The notes beneath the pieces were generated by a model, which was not told the DNA's origin, did not search any database, and saw only the letters and a list, made by a program, of their open reading frames with translations. Shown in pieces: positions 17,591 through 26,747 of a stretch of 64,000 nt of DNA. Where the stretch lies: contig NZ_QUEM01000004.1 in NCBI RefSeq assembly GCF_003477995.1, positions 100,584 to 164,583 of the forward strand, given 5' to 3'. The stretch is from Bacteroides sp. OF04-15BH. GTDB lineage: Bacteria > Bacteroidota > Bacteroidia > Bacteroidales > Bacteroidaceae. The position numbers were made by a program, and so were the translations under genes. Within the stretch, counting starts at the first letter, position 1. Every line of letters starts with the position of its first letter.

Positions 17591-17598
17591 TATCTTTG
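17591..17598 (+). promoter_or_regulatory. -7 box before the biotin-operon leader ORF
   Basis: TATCTTTG is a perfect match, ending only 5 bp before the ATG at 17604. The transcript would start at or just before that ATG, so the leader ORF is leaderless or initiates slightly later (second ATG at 17613). Confidence 0.55.
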
Positions 17599-17603
17599 CT
17601 CCG

Positions 17604-17993
17604 ATGAACCGAATGACACGACATATCCGCCCCGTAATCCGTTTCCGCCAGTGGAGCCGGAAAGCCTATGCTGCCTTTGCCAGCCTGGGCCGTGAGGTCG
17701 TCATCAGTCGTGTGGGAAAGAGTATTACCGAAGCTTCGCTCTGCAAGGTAGCCAAATACACCGTGCGCGAAATGCGTCACTATATTCCCGGCTACGAGGC
17801 AACCGAGGCCGAGCCCGCTCCCCCCGACATCGGAACTCCCGAACTGGAACTGATGCTGCTTGTTGAACCGACGATCCCGGCGGTTCCGGCTGCTTCGTAC
17901 CTTATTAATAATAACATCGCAGTGCGTCCTGCGCTTCAGCCCTTAACAGGCCGGAGCGCAGGACGCATTGTTTTTATCTATAAAACCAATTGA
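17604..17993 (+). CDS. Small basic protein or leader ORF upstream of bioB
   Basis: The frame encodes about 129 residues from the ATG at 17604, starting MNRMTRHIRPVIRFRQWSRK. It is arginine-rich at first, then Pro/Glu-rich, with no domain I recognise. The frame extends upstream to 17505, but the promoter box lies inside that part, so the later start is chosen. It ends 2 bp before the bioB ATG. Its last 24 codons overlap a perfect terminator hairpin, so translation of this ORF could decide whether RNA polymerase reaches bioB. The coding region has the biotin operon's codon style. It could be a real protein, a regulatory leader, or both. Confidence 0.55.
   Translation: MNRMTRHIRPVIRFRQWSRKAYAAFASLGREVVISRVGKSITEASLCKVAKYTVREMRHYIPGYEATEAEPAPPDIGTPELELMLLVEPTIPAVPAASYLINNNIAVRPALQPLTGRSAGRIVFIYKTN
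17923..17976 (+). terminator. Terminator/attenuator inside the leader ORF, just before bioB
   Basis: TGCGTCCTGCGCT (17923-17935) and AGCGCAGGACGCA (17955-17967) pair over 13 bp without a mismatch and are followed by TTGTTTTT. It ends 20 bp before the bioB ATG and overlaps the end of the leader frame. A full-strength terminator between a promoter and the operon it serves suggests attenuation. Confidence 0.75.
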
Positions 17994-17995
17994 CT

Positions 17996-18979
17996 ATGGA
18001 ATTACCAGAAGTATTAGAGAAACTGAAAGAGAGTATATTGCAAGGCGGAGAAGCCAGTCAGGAAGAAATCCTGGCTTTGGCCGCCGAACTAAGTGACGCC
18101 CAGGGCACCGAAGCCCTGTGTCAGGCCGCACATGAGATCACCGTGGCCTGTGCCAGCCGCCACTTTGATATGTGTTCCATCATCAACGCCAAGTCCGGCC
18201 GCTGCAGCGAGAACTGCAAGTGGTGCGCCCAGTCGGCCCATTACGGCACGAACGCCGAAATCTACGGACTGGTATCCGAGGATACCATCATCGAGCACGG
18301 ACTGCACAACGAGTCTAAGGGCGTGGAACGCTTCTCGCTCGTCACCAGCGGTAAGAAACCTTCCAACCGTGAGGTGGATGAAATCTGCAGCCGGGTACGT
18401 GCCCTGAAAGCCAAGAGCCGCATCCGGGTGTGCGCTTCGCTCGGTCTGGCCACCGAAGAACAGCTCGTCCGTCTGCGTGAGGCCGGTGTGGAGCGTTACC
18501 ACTGCAATCTGGAGACCGCTCCCTCCTACTTCGACTCCCTGTGCACCACCCACAGCCAGGCCGACAAGATCGAAACCCTGCACGCCGCTCAGCGCGCCGG
18601 CATGGAAATCTGTTGCGGCGGCATCGTGGGTATGGGCGAAAGCGAGGAGCAACGCATCGAGCTGGCCTTCAAGCTGCGCGAGCTCGACACCCGCTCCATC
18701 CCCATCAACATCCTGCACCCCATCCCCGGTACTCCACTGGGCAACACTCCGCTGCTCAGCGACGAAGAGATCCTGCGCACCGTGGCCCTCTACCGCCTGA
18801 TCCATCCCAAGGCCTATCTGCGCCTGGCCGGCGGTCGTGCCCGTCTGAGCGAGGACACCATGCAACGCGTGCTCCACGCCGGAATCAATGCCGCCATTGT
18901 GGGCGACCTGCTCACCACCCTCGGCTCCGGCATCGACGAAGACAAGAAGCGTTTCACGGAAGCCGGTTATCAGCTCTAA
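17996..18979 (+). CDS. bioB: Biotin synthase
   Basis: This 327-residue radical SAM enzyme inserts sulfur into dethiobiotin. Cys70, Cys74 and Cys77 in [13 protein letters not shown] hold the 4Fe-4S cluster, and the second-cluster region with NLETAPSYF and [10 protein letters not shown] is present. The ATG at 17996 is preferred over the TTG at 17990. It is the first enzyme gene of the biotin operon and follows an attenuator-like hairpin by 20 bp. Domains and length are normal. Confidence 0.97.
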   Translation: MELPEVLEKLKESILQGGEASQEEILALAAELSDAQGTEALCQAAHEITVACASRHFDMCSIINAKSGRCSENCKWCAQSAHYGTNAEIYGLVSEDTIIEHGLHNESKGVERFSLVTSGKKPSNREVDEICSRVRALKAKSRIRVCASLGLATEEQLVRLREAGVERYHCNLETAPSYFDSLCTTHSQADKIETLHAAQRAGMEICCGGIVGMGESEEQRIELAFKLRELDTRSIPINILHPIPGTPLGNTPLLSDEEILRTVALYRLIHPKAYLRLAGGRARLSEDTMQRVLHAGINAAIVGDLLTTLGSGIDEDKKRFTEAGYQL

Positions 18980-19029
18980 ACAAGCTTCCGACAGTACTTT
19001 ATTTAAAGAACAATCAAACAAGAAAAAAC

Positions 19030-20337
19030 ATGCTTACTCATTCCAATTCTATCCTGTTCGATACCTTCGACCGCGACCACCTGTGGCATCCCTATACCTC
19101 CACCACCAACCCGCTGCCCACGTATAAGGTGCGCAGCGCCGAGGGCTGCACCATTACCCTTGAAGACGGCACGCAGCTCATCGAGGGCATGTCCTCCTGG
19201 TGGTGCGCCGTGCACGGCTACAATCATCCCGTTCTGAACCATGCCATCGAAGAGCAGCTCCAGAAGATGGCCCATGTGATGTTCGGCGGACTGACCCACG
19301 AACCCGCCATCGAACTGGGACGCCTCCTGCTGCGTCTCGTTCCGGACAATATGCAGAAGATTTTCTATGCCGACAGCGGTTCCGTGGCCGTGGAAGTAGC
19401 CCTCAAGATGGCCGTACAGTATCAGTATGCCTGCGGTCGTCCGGAGAAGAACAACTTCGTGACCATCCGTTCGGGCTATCACGGCGACACGTGGAATGCC
19501 ATGTCCGTGTGCGACCCCGTGACCGGCATGCACAGTCTTTTCGGCAGCGCTCTGCCCGTGCGCCACTTTGTGCCCGCTCCGCAGAGCCGTTTCGACGGAG
19601 CATGGGACGAGCACGACATCGAGCCGTTGCGCCAGACCATCGAAGCCCATCACCAGCACCTGGCCGCCCTCACTCTGGAGCCGATCGTGCAGGGAGCCGG
19701 AGGCATGCGCTTCTATCATCCCAACTATCTGCGTGAGGCCGAGAAGCTCTGCCGCCAATACGGTCTGCTGCTTATTTTCGACGAAATCGCCACGGGATTC
19801 GGTCGCACGGGCAAACTCTTTGCCTGGGAACATGCCGGCGTGAAGCCCGACATCATGTGCATCGGCAAGGCACTGACCGGCGGTTACATGACCTTCTCGG
19901 CCGTGCTCACCACCGATCAGGTAGCCGATACTATCTCCACCCATGAGCCCCACGCCTTCATGCACGGCCCTACGTTTATGGGCAACCCCATGGCCTGTGC
20001 CGTGGCCAAAGCCTCCATCGAACTGCTCCTGTCCTACGGATGGCAAGAGAAGGTGGCCCGCATCGAGGAACAGATGCGCCGCGAACTCGCTCCCGCCCGT
20101 GCTCTGCCTCAGGTGGCCGACGTGCGCGTACTGGGCGCCATCGGTGTACTCGAAACCCACCGTCCGGTCAACATGGCCCGCATGCAGCGCCGCTTTGTGG
20201 AAGAAGGCATCTGGGTGCGCCCCTTCGGTCGCCTGGTCTACATCATGCCTCCCTTCATTATCCGTCCGGAAGAACTGAGCCATCTGACCAAAGGTCTGCT
20301 CAAAATCGTGGCCGAACTCGAGAACTATTCGGAGTAA
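19030..20337 (+). CDS. bioA: Adenosylmethionine-8-amino-7-oxononanoate aminotransferase
   Basis: This 435-residue PLP enzyme makes 7,8-diaminopelargonic acid using S-adenosylmethionine as amino donor. LWHPYTS near residue 18 and [13 protein letters not shown] are BioA signatures that distinguish it from other class III transaminases. Asp in [15 protein letters not shown] holds the PLP nitrogen and Lys280 in CIGKALTGG forms the Schiff base. The open frame runs far upstream in another reading of bioB; the ATG at 19030, 50 bp after bioB, is the correct start. Confidence 0.95.
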   Translation: MLTHSNSILFDTFDRDHLWHPYTSTTNPLPTYKVRSAEGCTITLEDGTQLIEGMSSWWCAVHGYNHPVLNHAIEEQLQKMAHVMFGGLTHEPAIELGRLLLRLVPDNMQKIFYADSGSVAVEVALKMAVQYQYACGRPEKNNFVTIRSGYHGDTWNAMSVCDPVTGMHSLFGSALPVRHFVPAPQSRFDGAWDEHDIEPLRQTIEAHHQHLAALTLEPIVQGAGGMRFYHPNYLREAEKLCRQYGLLLIFDEIATGFGRTGKLFAWEHAGVKPDIMCIGKALTGGYMTFSAVLTTDQVADTISTHEPHAFMHGPTFMGNPMACAVAKASIELLLSYGWQEKVARIEEQMRRELAPARALPQVADVRVLGAIGVLETHRPVNMARMQRRFVEEGIWVRPFGRLVYIMPPFIIRPEELSHLTKGLLKIVAELENYSE

Positions 20338-20430
20338 CGCGCCAAAAAGAACAAGAGGCAATATCCGAACGCCCAAAAACAGAATGATTCCAAACAAGAA
20401 AAGAAAGACCAAGACCACAAGAACCGCGTC

Positions 20431-21669
20431 ATGAAACCAATTACAGATAAAGAGAAACAACGAAGCGTATGCGAACATGAAACCGATGCGCAAGGCGTAC
20501 GCAAATTCCAAACAGAGCTGCAACCGGCGAGCGATTACGAAAAAGAACTGCAACGGCTCGCCGACAGTGGCAATCTGCGCGACCTGCCGCATCTGCATCC
20601 CGACGGTTGCCGGATGCACACCTCCGAAGGATGCCTATTGAATCTCTCGTCGAACGATTATCTGGGACTGGGCAACCGCACCGACTGGCACACGGAGTTT
20701 CTCCAGAGCCTGAAGCCCGAAGAATGCCTGTTCTCCTCCACCTCATCCCGCCTGCTCACGGGCAACTATCCCATCTACGACGAGGTGGAACAGCTGCTGG
20801 CCAACCTCTATGAGCGCGAAGCCGCCCTGTTCTTCAGCAGCGGCTATCACATGAACACCGGCATCCTGCCCGCACTGACCGACAGCCGTTCGCTCATTCT
20901 GGCCGACAAACTGGTGCATGCCAGCATCATCGACGGCATACGCCTTTCGTCAGCCCGCTGCATCCGTTACCGCCATCAGGACTATCGGCAACTGGAGCAA
21001 CTGCTCGAAAAGCATCAGCACGACTACGACCGCATCTTCATCGTGACGGAGAGCATCTTCAGCATGGACGGCGACATCGCCCCCCTGCCCCTGCTGGTGG
21101 ACCTGAAAAAACGCTATCCCAATGTGCTGCTCTATGTGGACGAAGCTCATGCCGTGGGCGCACGCGGTACCCGTGGACTGGGCATTGCCGAGGAACAGGG
21201 CTGCCTGGCCGACATCGATCTGCTCTGCGGCACGATGGGCAAGGCACTGGCCTCGATGGGAGCCTTTGTGGTGTGCAGCCACACGCTGCGCCGTTACCTC
21301 ATCAACAAGATGCGCACCCTGATTTTCACCACCGCCCTGCCCCCCATCCAGATGGCATGGACCCGCTTTGTGCTGCTCCGTCTGGCCGAACTCGACGACC
21401 GTCGCCGGCATCTGCTCCGCATGAGCCGCACCGTGCAGCAGGCCCTCACGGCCCGGGGTTATACCTCGCCGTCGGAGAGCCACATCCTGCCCGTGATCAT
21501 CGGCGACAGCCACGAAGCCATCCTCAAGGCTGAGGATATGCGCCGCAAGGGCTTCTATGTGCTGCCCGTGCGCCCGCCCACCGTGCCCGAAGGCACCTCC
21601 CGCCTGCGTCTGTCACTCACCGCCTCGCTCACCGAGGCCGATGTGGAACGGCTCATCCAGGCCCTCTGA
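20431..21669 (+). CDS. bioF: 8-amino-7-oxononanoate synthase
   Basis: This 412-residue alpha-oxoamine synthase condenses pimeloyl-ACP with alanine. LNLSSNDYLGL, SSGYHMNTGIL, the PLP-contact YVDEAHAVGARGTRGLG and Lys271 in GTMGKALASMG are all present. The N-terminus is about 30 residues longer than in typical BioF. A shorter start is possible, but no other ATG lies before the conserved part. The gene starts 93 bp after bioA in the same direction, with no terminator between them. Confidence 0.93.
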   Translation: MKPITDKEKQRSVCEHETDAQGVRKFQTELQPASDYEKELQRLADSGNLRDLPHLHPDGCRMHTSEGCLLNLSSNDYLGLGNRTDWHTEFLQSLKPEECLFSSTSSRLLTGNYPIYDEVEQLLANLYEREAALFFSSGYHMNTGILPALTDSRSLILADKLVHASIIDGIRLSSARCIRYRHQDYRQLEQLLEKHQHDYDRIFIVTESIFSMDGDIAPLPLLVDLKKRYPNVLLYVDEAHAVGARGTRGLGIAEEQGCLADIDLLCGTMGKALASMGAFVVCSHTLRRYLINKMRTLIFTTALPPIQMAWTRFVLLRLAELDDRRRHLLRMSRTVQQALTARGYTSPSESHILPVIIGDSHEAILKAEDMRRKGFYVLPVRPPTVPEGTSRLRLSLTASLTEADVERLIQAL

Positions 21670-21713
21670 CCGTTGTTCCCAAAACATAATCCTCTTAAAA
21701 AACGAAATCCCGT

Positions 21714-22388
21714 ATGAAGCAGATATTTCTTCACCGCACCGGACAGCCCCGCCTGTTGCTCCTCTTCGCCGGCTGGGGCGCCGACGAACATCTCTTTCCC
21801 TATACCCCGCCGGCAGGCTACGACCTCCTGCTTTGCTACGACTATACCGACGAAGCGTTCGACTACAGTCTGCTGGAGCCATACACCGAAATCCGTCTTC
21901 TGGCGTGGTCGCTCGGCGTGTGGACAGCCGCCCGCACCCTGTCCGGCCATACCGACCGGCTGACACAGTGCCTGGCGCTGAACGGCACCCAGCATCCCAT
22001 CGACGACACACGCGGCATCCCGTCCGCCATCTTCGAAGGCACGCTGATCCGCTTCACCAAACAGAATCTGTATAAATTCCGACGACGCATGTGCGGCACG
22101 GCCGAGGGGCTGACCACCTTCATGGACCACTGTCCGCAACGCACGCCCGAGAGCCTCCGTGCCGAGCTGGCCGCCCTGCATCATCGCATTCTGTCGCATC
22201 CCGAGCCGCTGTCCTTCCCCTGGGACCGTGCCCTGATCGGAGCGCAAGATCTGATCTTTCCCACCGCCAACCAGCAGAACGCCTGGAGCGATGTGCCCCA
22301 GCTTGTGCTGCCCGGAGTGGCCCACTACGACGAACGCCTGTTTGCCGGCCTCATCGAAGGAAAGGAGGAGCTATGGACAAATCGCTGA
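21714..22388 (+). CDS. bioG: Pimeloyl-ACP methyl ester esterase BioG
   Basis: This 224-residue small alpha/beta hydrolase removes the methyl ester that BioC installs, freeing pimeloyl-ACP for BioF. Nucleophile Ser66 lies in LLAWSLGVW, with Asp179 (GAQDLIFP) and His204 (GVAHYDE) completing the triad. LLFAGWGADEHLF is the BioG N-terminal signature. It replaces BioH in this organism. Its 3' end carries the bioC ribosome binding site and overlaps bioC by 16 bp, so the pair is translationally coupled. Confidence 0.93.
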   Translation: MKQIFLHRTGQPRLLLLFAGWGADEHLFPYTPPAGYDLLLCYDYTDEAFDYSLLEPYTEIRLLAWSLGVWTAARTLSGHTDRLTQCLALNGTQHPIDDTRGIPSAIFEGTLIRFTKQNLYKFRRRMCGTAEGLTTFMDHCPQRTPESLRAELAALHHRILSHPEPLSFPWDRALIGAQDLIFPTANQQNAWSDVPQLVLPGVAHYDERLFAGLIEGKEELWTNR

Positions 22389-23131
22389 TCCGCAGCCGAT
22401 TTGCCCGTGCCGCCGCCACCTATTCGGACGAAGCCGTGGTGCAGGCCCGCATAGCCCGCCGCATGACCGACATCATGCTCCGCACGGACTTTCCCCGCAG
22501 CGGGGCACAAGTGCTGGAGTTCGGTTGCGGTTCCGGCGGCTTCACCGCCCTCTGGACCCCTGCCTTCCGTCCCGCACAGCTGTGGCTCAATGACCTCTGC
22601 CCCGAGGTGCGCCCCGCAGCCCTGCAAAGTGTGGCACCCGGAATACCCGTCCGCTTTCTCGAAGGCGACATCGAACAGTTACCGTTGCCCGAAGCGCTCG
22701 ATGCCGTGGTGTCCTGCTCCGCCCTGCAATGGCTGGAGCATCCCGAAGCCTTTCTCCACCGTTGCGCCGCCAGTCTGCGTCCCGGCGGTTATCTGGCCTT
22801 CTCCACCTTCGGCCCGCAGAATGTGCACGAAGTGACGCAACTCACCGGTGCCACGCTGCCCTACCGCTCCGCATCCGCCTGGGCCGCCCTGCTGGAAACG
22901 GACTTCGAGGTGGTTCATCAGTCCGAAGAACTGCACCGCCTGACGTTTCCCGATCCCGTGAGCGTGCTGCACCACCTCAAAGCCACCGGAGTGACCGGCA
23001 TCCGCAAGGAGCGGTGGAACAAGACCACGCTGCGCACCTTTGCCGAGAGCTACCGCAACCGCTTCGCCCCGACACCGGACGGCGTGCAGCTCACCTATCA
23101 TCCGGTCTATCTTGTAGCCCGAAAAAAATAA
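22373..23131 (+). CDS. bioC: Malonyl-ACP O-methyltransferase BioC
   Basis: This 252-residue SAM-dependent enzyme methylates malonyl-ACP, allowing it to enter fatty acid synthesis as a pimelate precursor. The SAM motif is VLEFGCGSGGFT, followed by a carboxylate (LWLNDLCPE) and CSALQWLEHPEAF. The start at 22373 is set by AAGGAGGAG directly upstream, inside bioG. It sits between bioG and bioD, as expected for the BioC-BioG pathway. Confidence 0.94.
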   Translation: MDKSLIRSRFARAAATYSDEAVVQARIARRMTDIMLRTDFPRSGAQVLEFGCGSGGFTALWTPAFRPAQLWLNDLCPEVRPAALQSVAPGIPVRFLEGDIEQLPLPEALDAVVSCSALQWLEHPEAFLHRCAASLRPGGYLAFSTFGPQNVHEVTQLTGATLPYRSASAWAALLETDFEVVHQSEELHRLTFPDPVSVLHHLKATGVTGIRKERWNKTTLRTFAESYRNRFAPTPDGVQLTYHPVYLVARKK

Positions 23132-23154
23132 TCAACGCATAAACATACAGAACA

Positions 23155-23823
23155 ATGAAAAAGAACGTATATTTTGTCAGCGGCATGGACACCGGCATCG
23201 GCAAGAGCTATGCCACCGGTTTCTTGGCCCGCGAGTGGAACGCCCGCGGCATCCGCACCATCACCCAGAAGTTTATCCAGACCGGCAACACCGAACTGTC
23301 GGAAGACATTGAGCTGCACCGCCGCCTGATGGGCACCGGTCTGCTGCCCGAGGACCACGAACGGCTCACCATGCCCGAAATCTTCACCTATCCCTGTTCG
23401 CCGCATCTGGCTGCCGAGATCGACGGCCGTGACATCGACTTCGACAAGATCGAGCGCGCCATGGACACCCTGAGCGAACGCTACGACGCGGTGCTGCTTG
23501 AAGGAGCCGGTGGCCTGATGGTGCCGCTCACCCGCCGCTATCTCACCATCGACTATATTGCCGACCGCCAGCTGCCTCTCATCTTTGTAGCATCGGGCCG
23601 CCTGGGCAGCATCAACCACATCCTGCTCAGCCTGGAAGCCATCGAGCGCCGCGGCATCCGTCTGCACACCTTTGCCTACAATCTGTATGAGGACCGCGAC
23701 GGCGACGACCTGATCCGCAAGGACACCCGCGCCTATGTGCAGCAGTATATCAGCGAACACTTCCCCGAAGCGGAGTTTGTGGAAATTCCACGGCTGACGG
23801 ATGTGCCGCCATTAAGTGAATAG
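23155..23823 (+). CDS. bioD: Dethiobiotin synthetase
   Basis: This 222-residue ATPase closes the ureido ring using CO2 and ATP. The P-loop is GMDTGIGKSYATG (Met replaces the usual Thr) and LLEGAGGLMVPLT is the second signature. It is the last gene of the operon, 23 bp after bioC. The operon therefore encodes the full route from malonyl-ACP to biotin. I see no clear terminator after it. Confidence 0.95.
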   Translation: MKKNVYFVSGMDTGIGKSYATGFLAREWNARGIRTITQKFIQTGNTELSEDIELHRRLMGTGLLPEDHERLTMPEIFTYPCSPHLAAEIDGRDIDFDKIERAMDTLSERYDAVLLEGAGGLMVPLTRRYLTIDYIADRQLPLIFVASGRLGSINHILLSLEAIERRGIRLHTFAYNLYEDRDGDDLIRKDTRAYVQQYISEHFPEAEFVEIPRLTDVPPLSE

Positions 23824-23915
23824 AATCAAAAAATTATTCAACCTGTAACGCGAAATGAGACATCTTGCCCCCAACTTTGCTCCAAACTTTTATGTCTAAC
23901 TAAAACAATACAACT

Positions 23916-24344
23916 ATGGGTATCAAGAACGTAAAAATCAGCATGCTTAAGTATGGAGCTACTTCTCTTAAAAATCCCAAGAGAAAAGTCATGTATTTAC
24001 CAGTGGCAGAAATCACCTATCTTGAAAAGAAAAAAGCAAAGAAATCCATCAATTTATCCGGGTTGACAGAAAACAAGCAGTATCATAAAGGACTGATTAT
24101 CGGAATGAATTATTTCGTCATTCATGTGAATGAGGAATACCATATCTACAATGAAGACGGAACACAAACAAAAATTCTGAAAGCATCCGCAGTCGGCGCT
24201 CCGATCTATATCGCAGCAGACTTCTTTATTTGTAGGCAAGAAAACAAATACAGCTATATCAATGCCGAGGGCGAGATTGTGATGGAAAAGGAAATGACCG
24301 AAGAAGAGTGGCAGGCCCAGTTTGAAAAACCGGAAGTTTTTTAA
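23916..24344 (+). CDS. Hypothetical protein
   Basis: This 142-residue lysine-rich cytosolic protein has no signal peptide or membrane segment and no domain I recognise. The middle (FVIHVNEEYHIYNEDG and KYSYINAEGEIV) has short repeated strand-turn units reminiscent of WG-type repeats, which is only a resemblance. It stands alone between bioD and the next transcription unit. Its base composition is lower in GC than the biotin genes. Confidence 0.7.
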   Translation: MGIKNVKISMLKYGATSLKNPKRKVMYLPVAEITYLEKKKAKKSINLSGLTENKQYHKGLIIGMNYFVIHVNEEYHIYNEDGTQTKILKASAVGAPIYIAADFFICRQENKYSYINAEGEIVMEKEMTEEEWQAQFEKPEVF

Positions 24345-24364
24345 TCAAACTGAATAAAAAATAT

Positions 24365-24372
24365 TACTTTTG
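24365..24372 (+). promoter_or_regulatory. -7 box of the 24401-26071 pair
   Basis: TACTTTTG fits TAnnTTTG. The transcript would start near 24379, about 22 nt before the ATG at 24401. Confidence 0.45.
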
Positions 24373-24400
24373 GACTTTACAGAATCAATCATACCAAAAC

Positions 24401-25132
24401 ATGAAAACGACACTTGCAGATCTGACCAGACAGCTGGAAACAAAACTGAAACCTTTATACGGCTCTCTTATCCAAAATGTGCAGCATCTCAAAGGTGCCA
24501 AGTCCTTCTTCTGTGTGCAATGGGGCAAGAACTTCCCCATCGAAGAACAGAAAGGAATACTCTTTGTCGGAAGGGCAACAAACGGATGGGTCACAGACTC
24601 CGAAGAGCTTGAAGAACTTTTCGGCAACAATGAAAAGACGGCAATCTTTAATCGTAAGGACCAGATGCAATGGGCTGAAGAACGCAAAGGCTATAACACC
24701 CAAAAGTCAGCCTTCTGGAGAGTCATCAGGCAGGTTGCCGTATCATGCTATTTCGATAATTGGTCTTCTTTCATAGCCTGGAGCAATCTGTATAAAGTGT
24801 CCCCTTATCAGGGAGGAAATCCCGACAATTCGCTTAAGGCAGCTCAGGAAAAAGTGTGCTGTGAAATTCTGAAAAAGGAAATAGAAATACTTTCACCCGA
24901 ATTCGTCATCTTCCTTACCGGAAAATCATGGGCAGAAAATTTTATCCTGTATCTGAATGAGCACCAACCGACAAAAAGCATTGCTCGCGAGGAATGGGAC
25001 AAATATGTGTGCAAGCTCTACCGGATCAATAATACCTATTATATCCTGTCTGAGCATCCGGAACGGAAAAAAGAGGAAGAACACGTAAAAAGTATTCTAT
25101 CTCTCCTAAAACAGGCTCATCAACAAAAATAA
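24401..25132 (+). CDS. Uncharacterised protein, possibly uracil-DNA-glycosylase-like fold
   Basis: This 243-residue soluble protein has GILFVGRATNGW near residue 53, SAFWRVIRQVA near 105, SPEFVIFLTGKSW near 165 and a late LSEHPERKKEEEH. A glycine-rich strand near the start and a His-Pro near the end recall the UDG superfamily layout. The catalytic residues are not clear, so this is weak. It lies 6 bp before the WYL-domain regulator and is surely cotranscribed with it, which hints at a damage- or phage-linked role. Confidence 0.6.
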   Translation: MKTTLADLTRQLETKLKPLYGSLIQNVQHLKGAKSFFCVQWGKNFPIEEQKGILFVGRATNGWVTDSEELEELFGNNEKTAIFNRKDQMQWAEERKGYNTQKSAFWRVIRQVAVSCYFDNWSSFIAWSNLYKVSPYQGGNPDNSLKAAQEKVCCEILKKEIEILSPEFVIFLTGKSWAENFILYLNEHQPTKSIAREEWDKYVCKLYRINNTYYILSEHPERKKEEEHVKSILSLLKQAHQQK

Positions 25133-25138
25133 TATCTT

Positions 25139-26071
25139 ATGTCCATAAGCTACAAACATATCTGGGTCACAAAGACTTTATATCAGGCCGGCGAAAGAGG
25201 GCTCTCCCTTCAGGAAATCAATCAGAAATGGCTGAAAACGGATTTCAGTGGTGGCGAGCCCATTTCCCGCCAGTCATTCGACAGATGGAAAGGGCAAATC
25301 CTTGATCTGCTGGGAGTCATTATTGATTGCCGCAGAAAGGGAGGATACCGATATTATATCAGCAATCCGGAAGTTCTGCAAAGAGGCCACCTTAACCGAT
25401 GGCTTCTCGACACTTACAGCACCTTAAACACCCTTTCGCAGAATATAGCGCTGAAAGATCGAATTCTTACCGAAGAAATACCTTCAAGCAGATATTTCCT
25501 TCAGGACATACTGGAAGCCATGCAGGAATCCAGAATCATAGAAATTACCTACAAGAACTTTCACTACAGGCACAGCTACACATTTCCTGTTGCACCCTAT
25601 TGCATCAAGATGTTTCAAAAACGCTGGTATATGCTGGCACTCAGCATCAAAGACAATATCCTGCGCATCTACAGTCTGGACAGAATCACCGACCTGGAAT
25701 TTACAGACCAAAATTTCACTTTGCCGGATGATTTCCACGCACAGTCCTATTTCTCTTCGTATTTTGGTATCGTTCACGATGAAAAAGTCCAGATTCAACG
25801 AATTGTCATACGCGCCGACAAGAATCATCAGCACTATCTGCGCACCCTGCCCCTCCATGATTCGCAAAAAGAAATCTTCACCTGTGAGGAATATGCCGAT
25901 TTTGAATTGTATCTTCGCCCCACTTATGATTTCTGCATGGAACTTTTACGCCCCGGTGCCATGATTCGTGTTCTGGAACCCGAATCCCTACGGCAGAGGA
26001 TGAAAACTTTGGCTCAGGAAATTTTGGATCTGTATCATGAGAGCCCGAAAAACACGGTAAAGAATCCCTAA
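25139..26071 (+). CDS. WYL-domain transcriptional regulator
   Basis: This 310-residue protein has an N-terminal winged-helix region (about 5-75, with RWKGQILDLLGVIIDCR) and a WYL domain (about 125-230, KRWYMLALSIKDNILRIYSLDRI), then the usual C-terminal extension. WYL proteins often repress or activate defence and DNA-damage genes on binding a nucleotide or nucleic-acid ligand. It directly precedes the AT-rich reverse-transcriptase island but is separated from it by a terminator. It may control that island; this is inference from position. Confidence 0.88.
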   Translation: MSISYKHIWVTKTLYQAGERGLSLQEINQKWLKTDFSGGEPISRQSFDRWKGQILDLLGVIIDCRRKGGYRYYISNPEVLQRGHLNRWLLDTYSTLNTLSQNIALKDRILTEEIPSSRYFLQDILEAMQESRIIEITYKNFHYRHSYTFPVAPYCIKMFQKRWYMLALSIKDNILRIYSLDRITDLEFTDQNFTLPDDFHAQSYFSSYFGIVHDEKVQIQRIVIRADKNHQHYLRTLPLHDSQKEIFTCEEYADFELYLRPTYDFCMELLRPGAMIRVLEPESLRQRMKTLAQEILDLYHESPKNTVKNP

Positions 26072-26088
26072 TCTGAAAGGAAATATTA

Positions 26089-26128
26089 TGGGATGAGGCT
26101 TGACGCATTGTCAGCCTCATCCCATTTT
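26089..26128 (+). terminator. Terminator after the WYL regulator
   Basis: TGGGATGAGGCT pairs perfectly with AGCCTCATCCCA across a 12-nt loop, followed by TTTTC. It marks the border of the AT-rich island. Confidence 0.85.
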
Positions 26129-26365
26129 CATATTATATGATAGATTTTCTAGAACTGTTTTTTAATGTATTCTGCTTCATCTGGAAAAGTTTTTGCATAT
26201 ATACCGAAAATATACAGCTTCCGGCTATGGTTTCTTAAGCTAAATACCACCGTAAACTTGAAAAGTTATCAGCATATCTCTCAGAAACGGACGGAAACCC
26301 TACTTTTTTCACTAGATGGAGTTTCTGCATTTTTAATTATCTTTCTGAATGATAATGGATCATAC

Positions 26366-26373
26366 TATCTTTG
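26366..26373 (+). promoter_or_regulatory. -7 box before a candidate RNA
   Basis: TATCTTTG, a full consensus match, lies in a stretch without a credible gene. Its expected start point (about 26378-26381) coincides with the first base of a hairpin-closed segment. Confidence 0.55.
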
Positions 26374-26380
26374 CTTGCTG

Positions 26381-26465
26381 AGATTTCTGTTTTTCGGCCT
26401 GTGGGACGAGATAAACGTAATTTGGGGAGTCTTGAGAAGAGATTTTAGAAAAATGACAGAAATCT
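26381..26465 (+). ncRNA. Candidate structured small RNA upstream of the RT operon
   Basis: AGATTTCTGT at 26381-26390 and ACAGAAATCT at 26456-26465 form a perfect 10-bp closing stem around a 65-nt interior that includes a GC-richer part (TTCGGCCTGTGGGACGAG). The left arm begins where the upstream -7 box predicts transcription to start. Some defence reverse transcriptases use a nearby RNA as template or cofactor, so this is a plausible partner. No family match is known to me. The rest of 26129-26747 shows only weak dyads (26282-26327) and AT-rich sequence. Confidence 0.4.
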
Positions 26466-26565
26466 AATCATAAAGTATAATACAAATTTCTTATTAAATG
26501 AATTATTGTAACTTTTCTTTATCAAATGATTCAATTATTTTTGATAAAGATATAAATAAAAATTA

Positions 26566-26594
26566 TTGTTTTACAACAAAATTCTTTATATTTG
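26566..26594 (+). promoter_or_regulatory. Likely promoter of the reverse-transcriptase operon
   Basis: TTG at 26566-26568 and TATATTTG at 26587-26594 are 18 bp apart. The transcript would begin near 26601 with a leader of about 147 nt. AT-rich DNA makes chance matches common. Confidence 0.45.
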
Positions 26595-26747
26595 TAAAAT
26601 ACAAAGAAACACAAAACCGATACTCAATTAATGAACAAAAAATATCAGGTAAAGATAATATAATCTGTAAATTAACAAAACAAGTTTTATATACACAAAT
26701 TATATATGGAAATACAAAAGGATTGAAACTAAAATCTAATTTAATAT

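Noticed and set aside
17505..17603. Longer start for the biotin leader ORF
   Set aside because: The extra codons cross a consensus -7 promoter box, so that part would not be transcribed.
18541..19029. N-terminal extension of bioA
   Set aside because: It is an alternate frame of bioB; BioA similarity begins at 19030.
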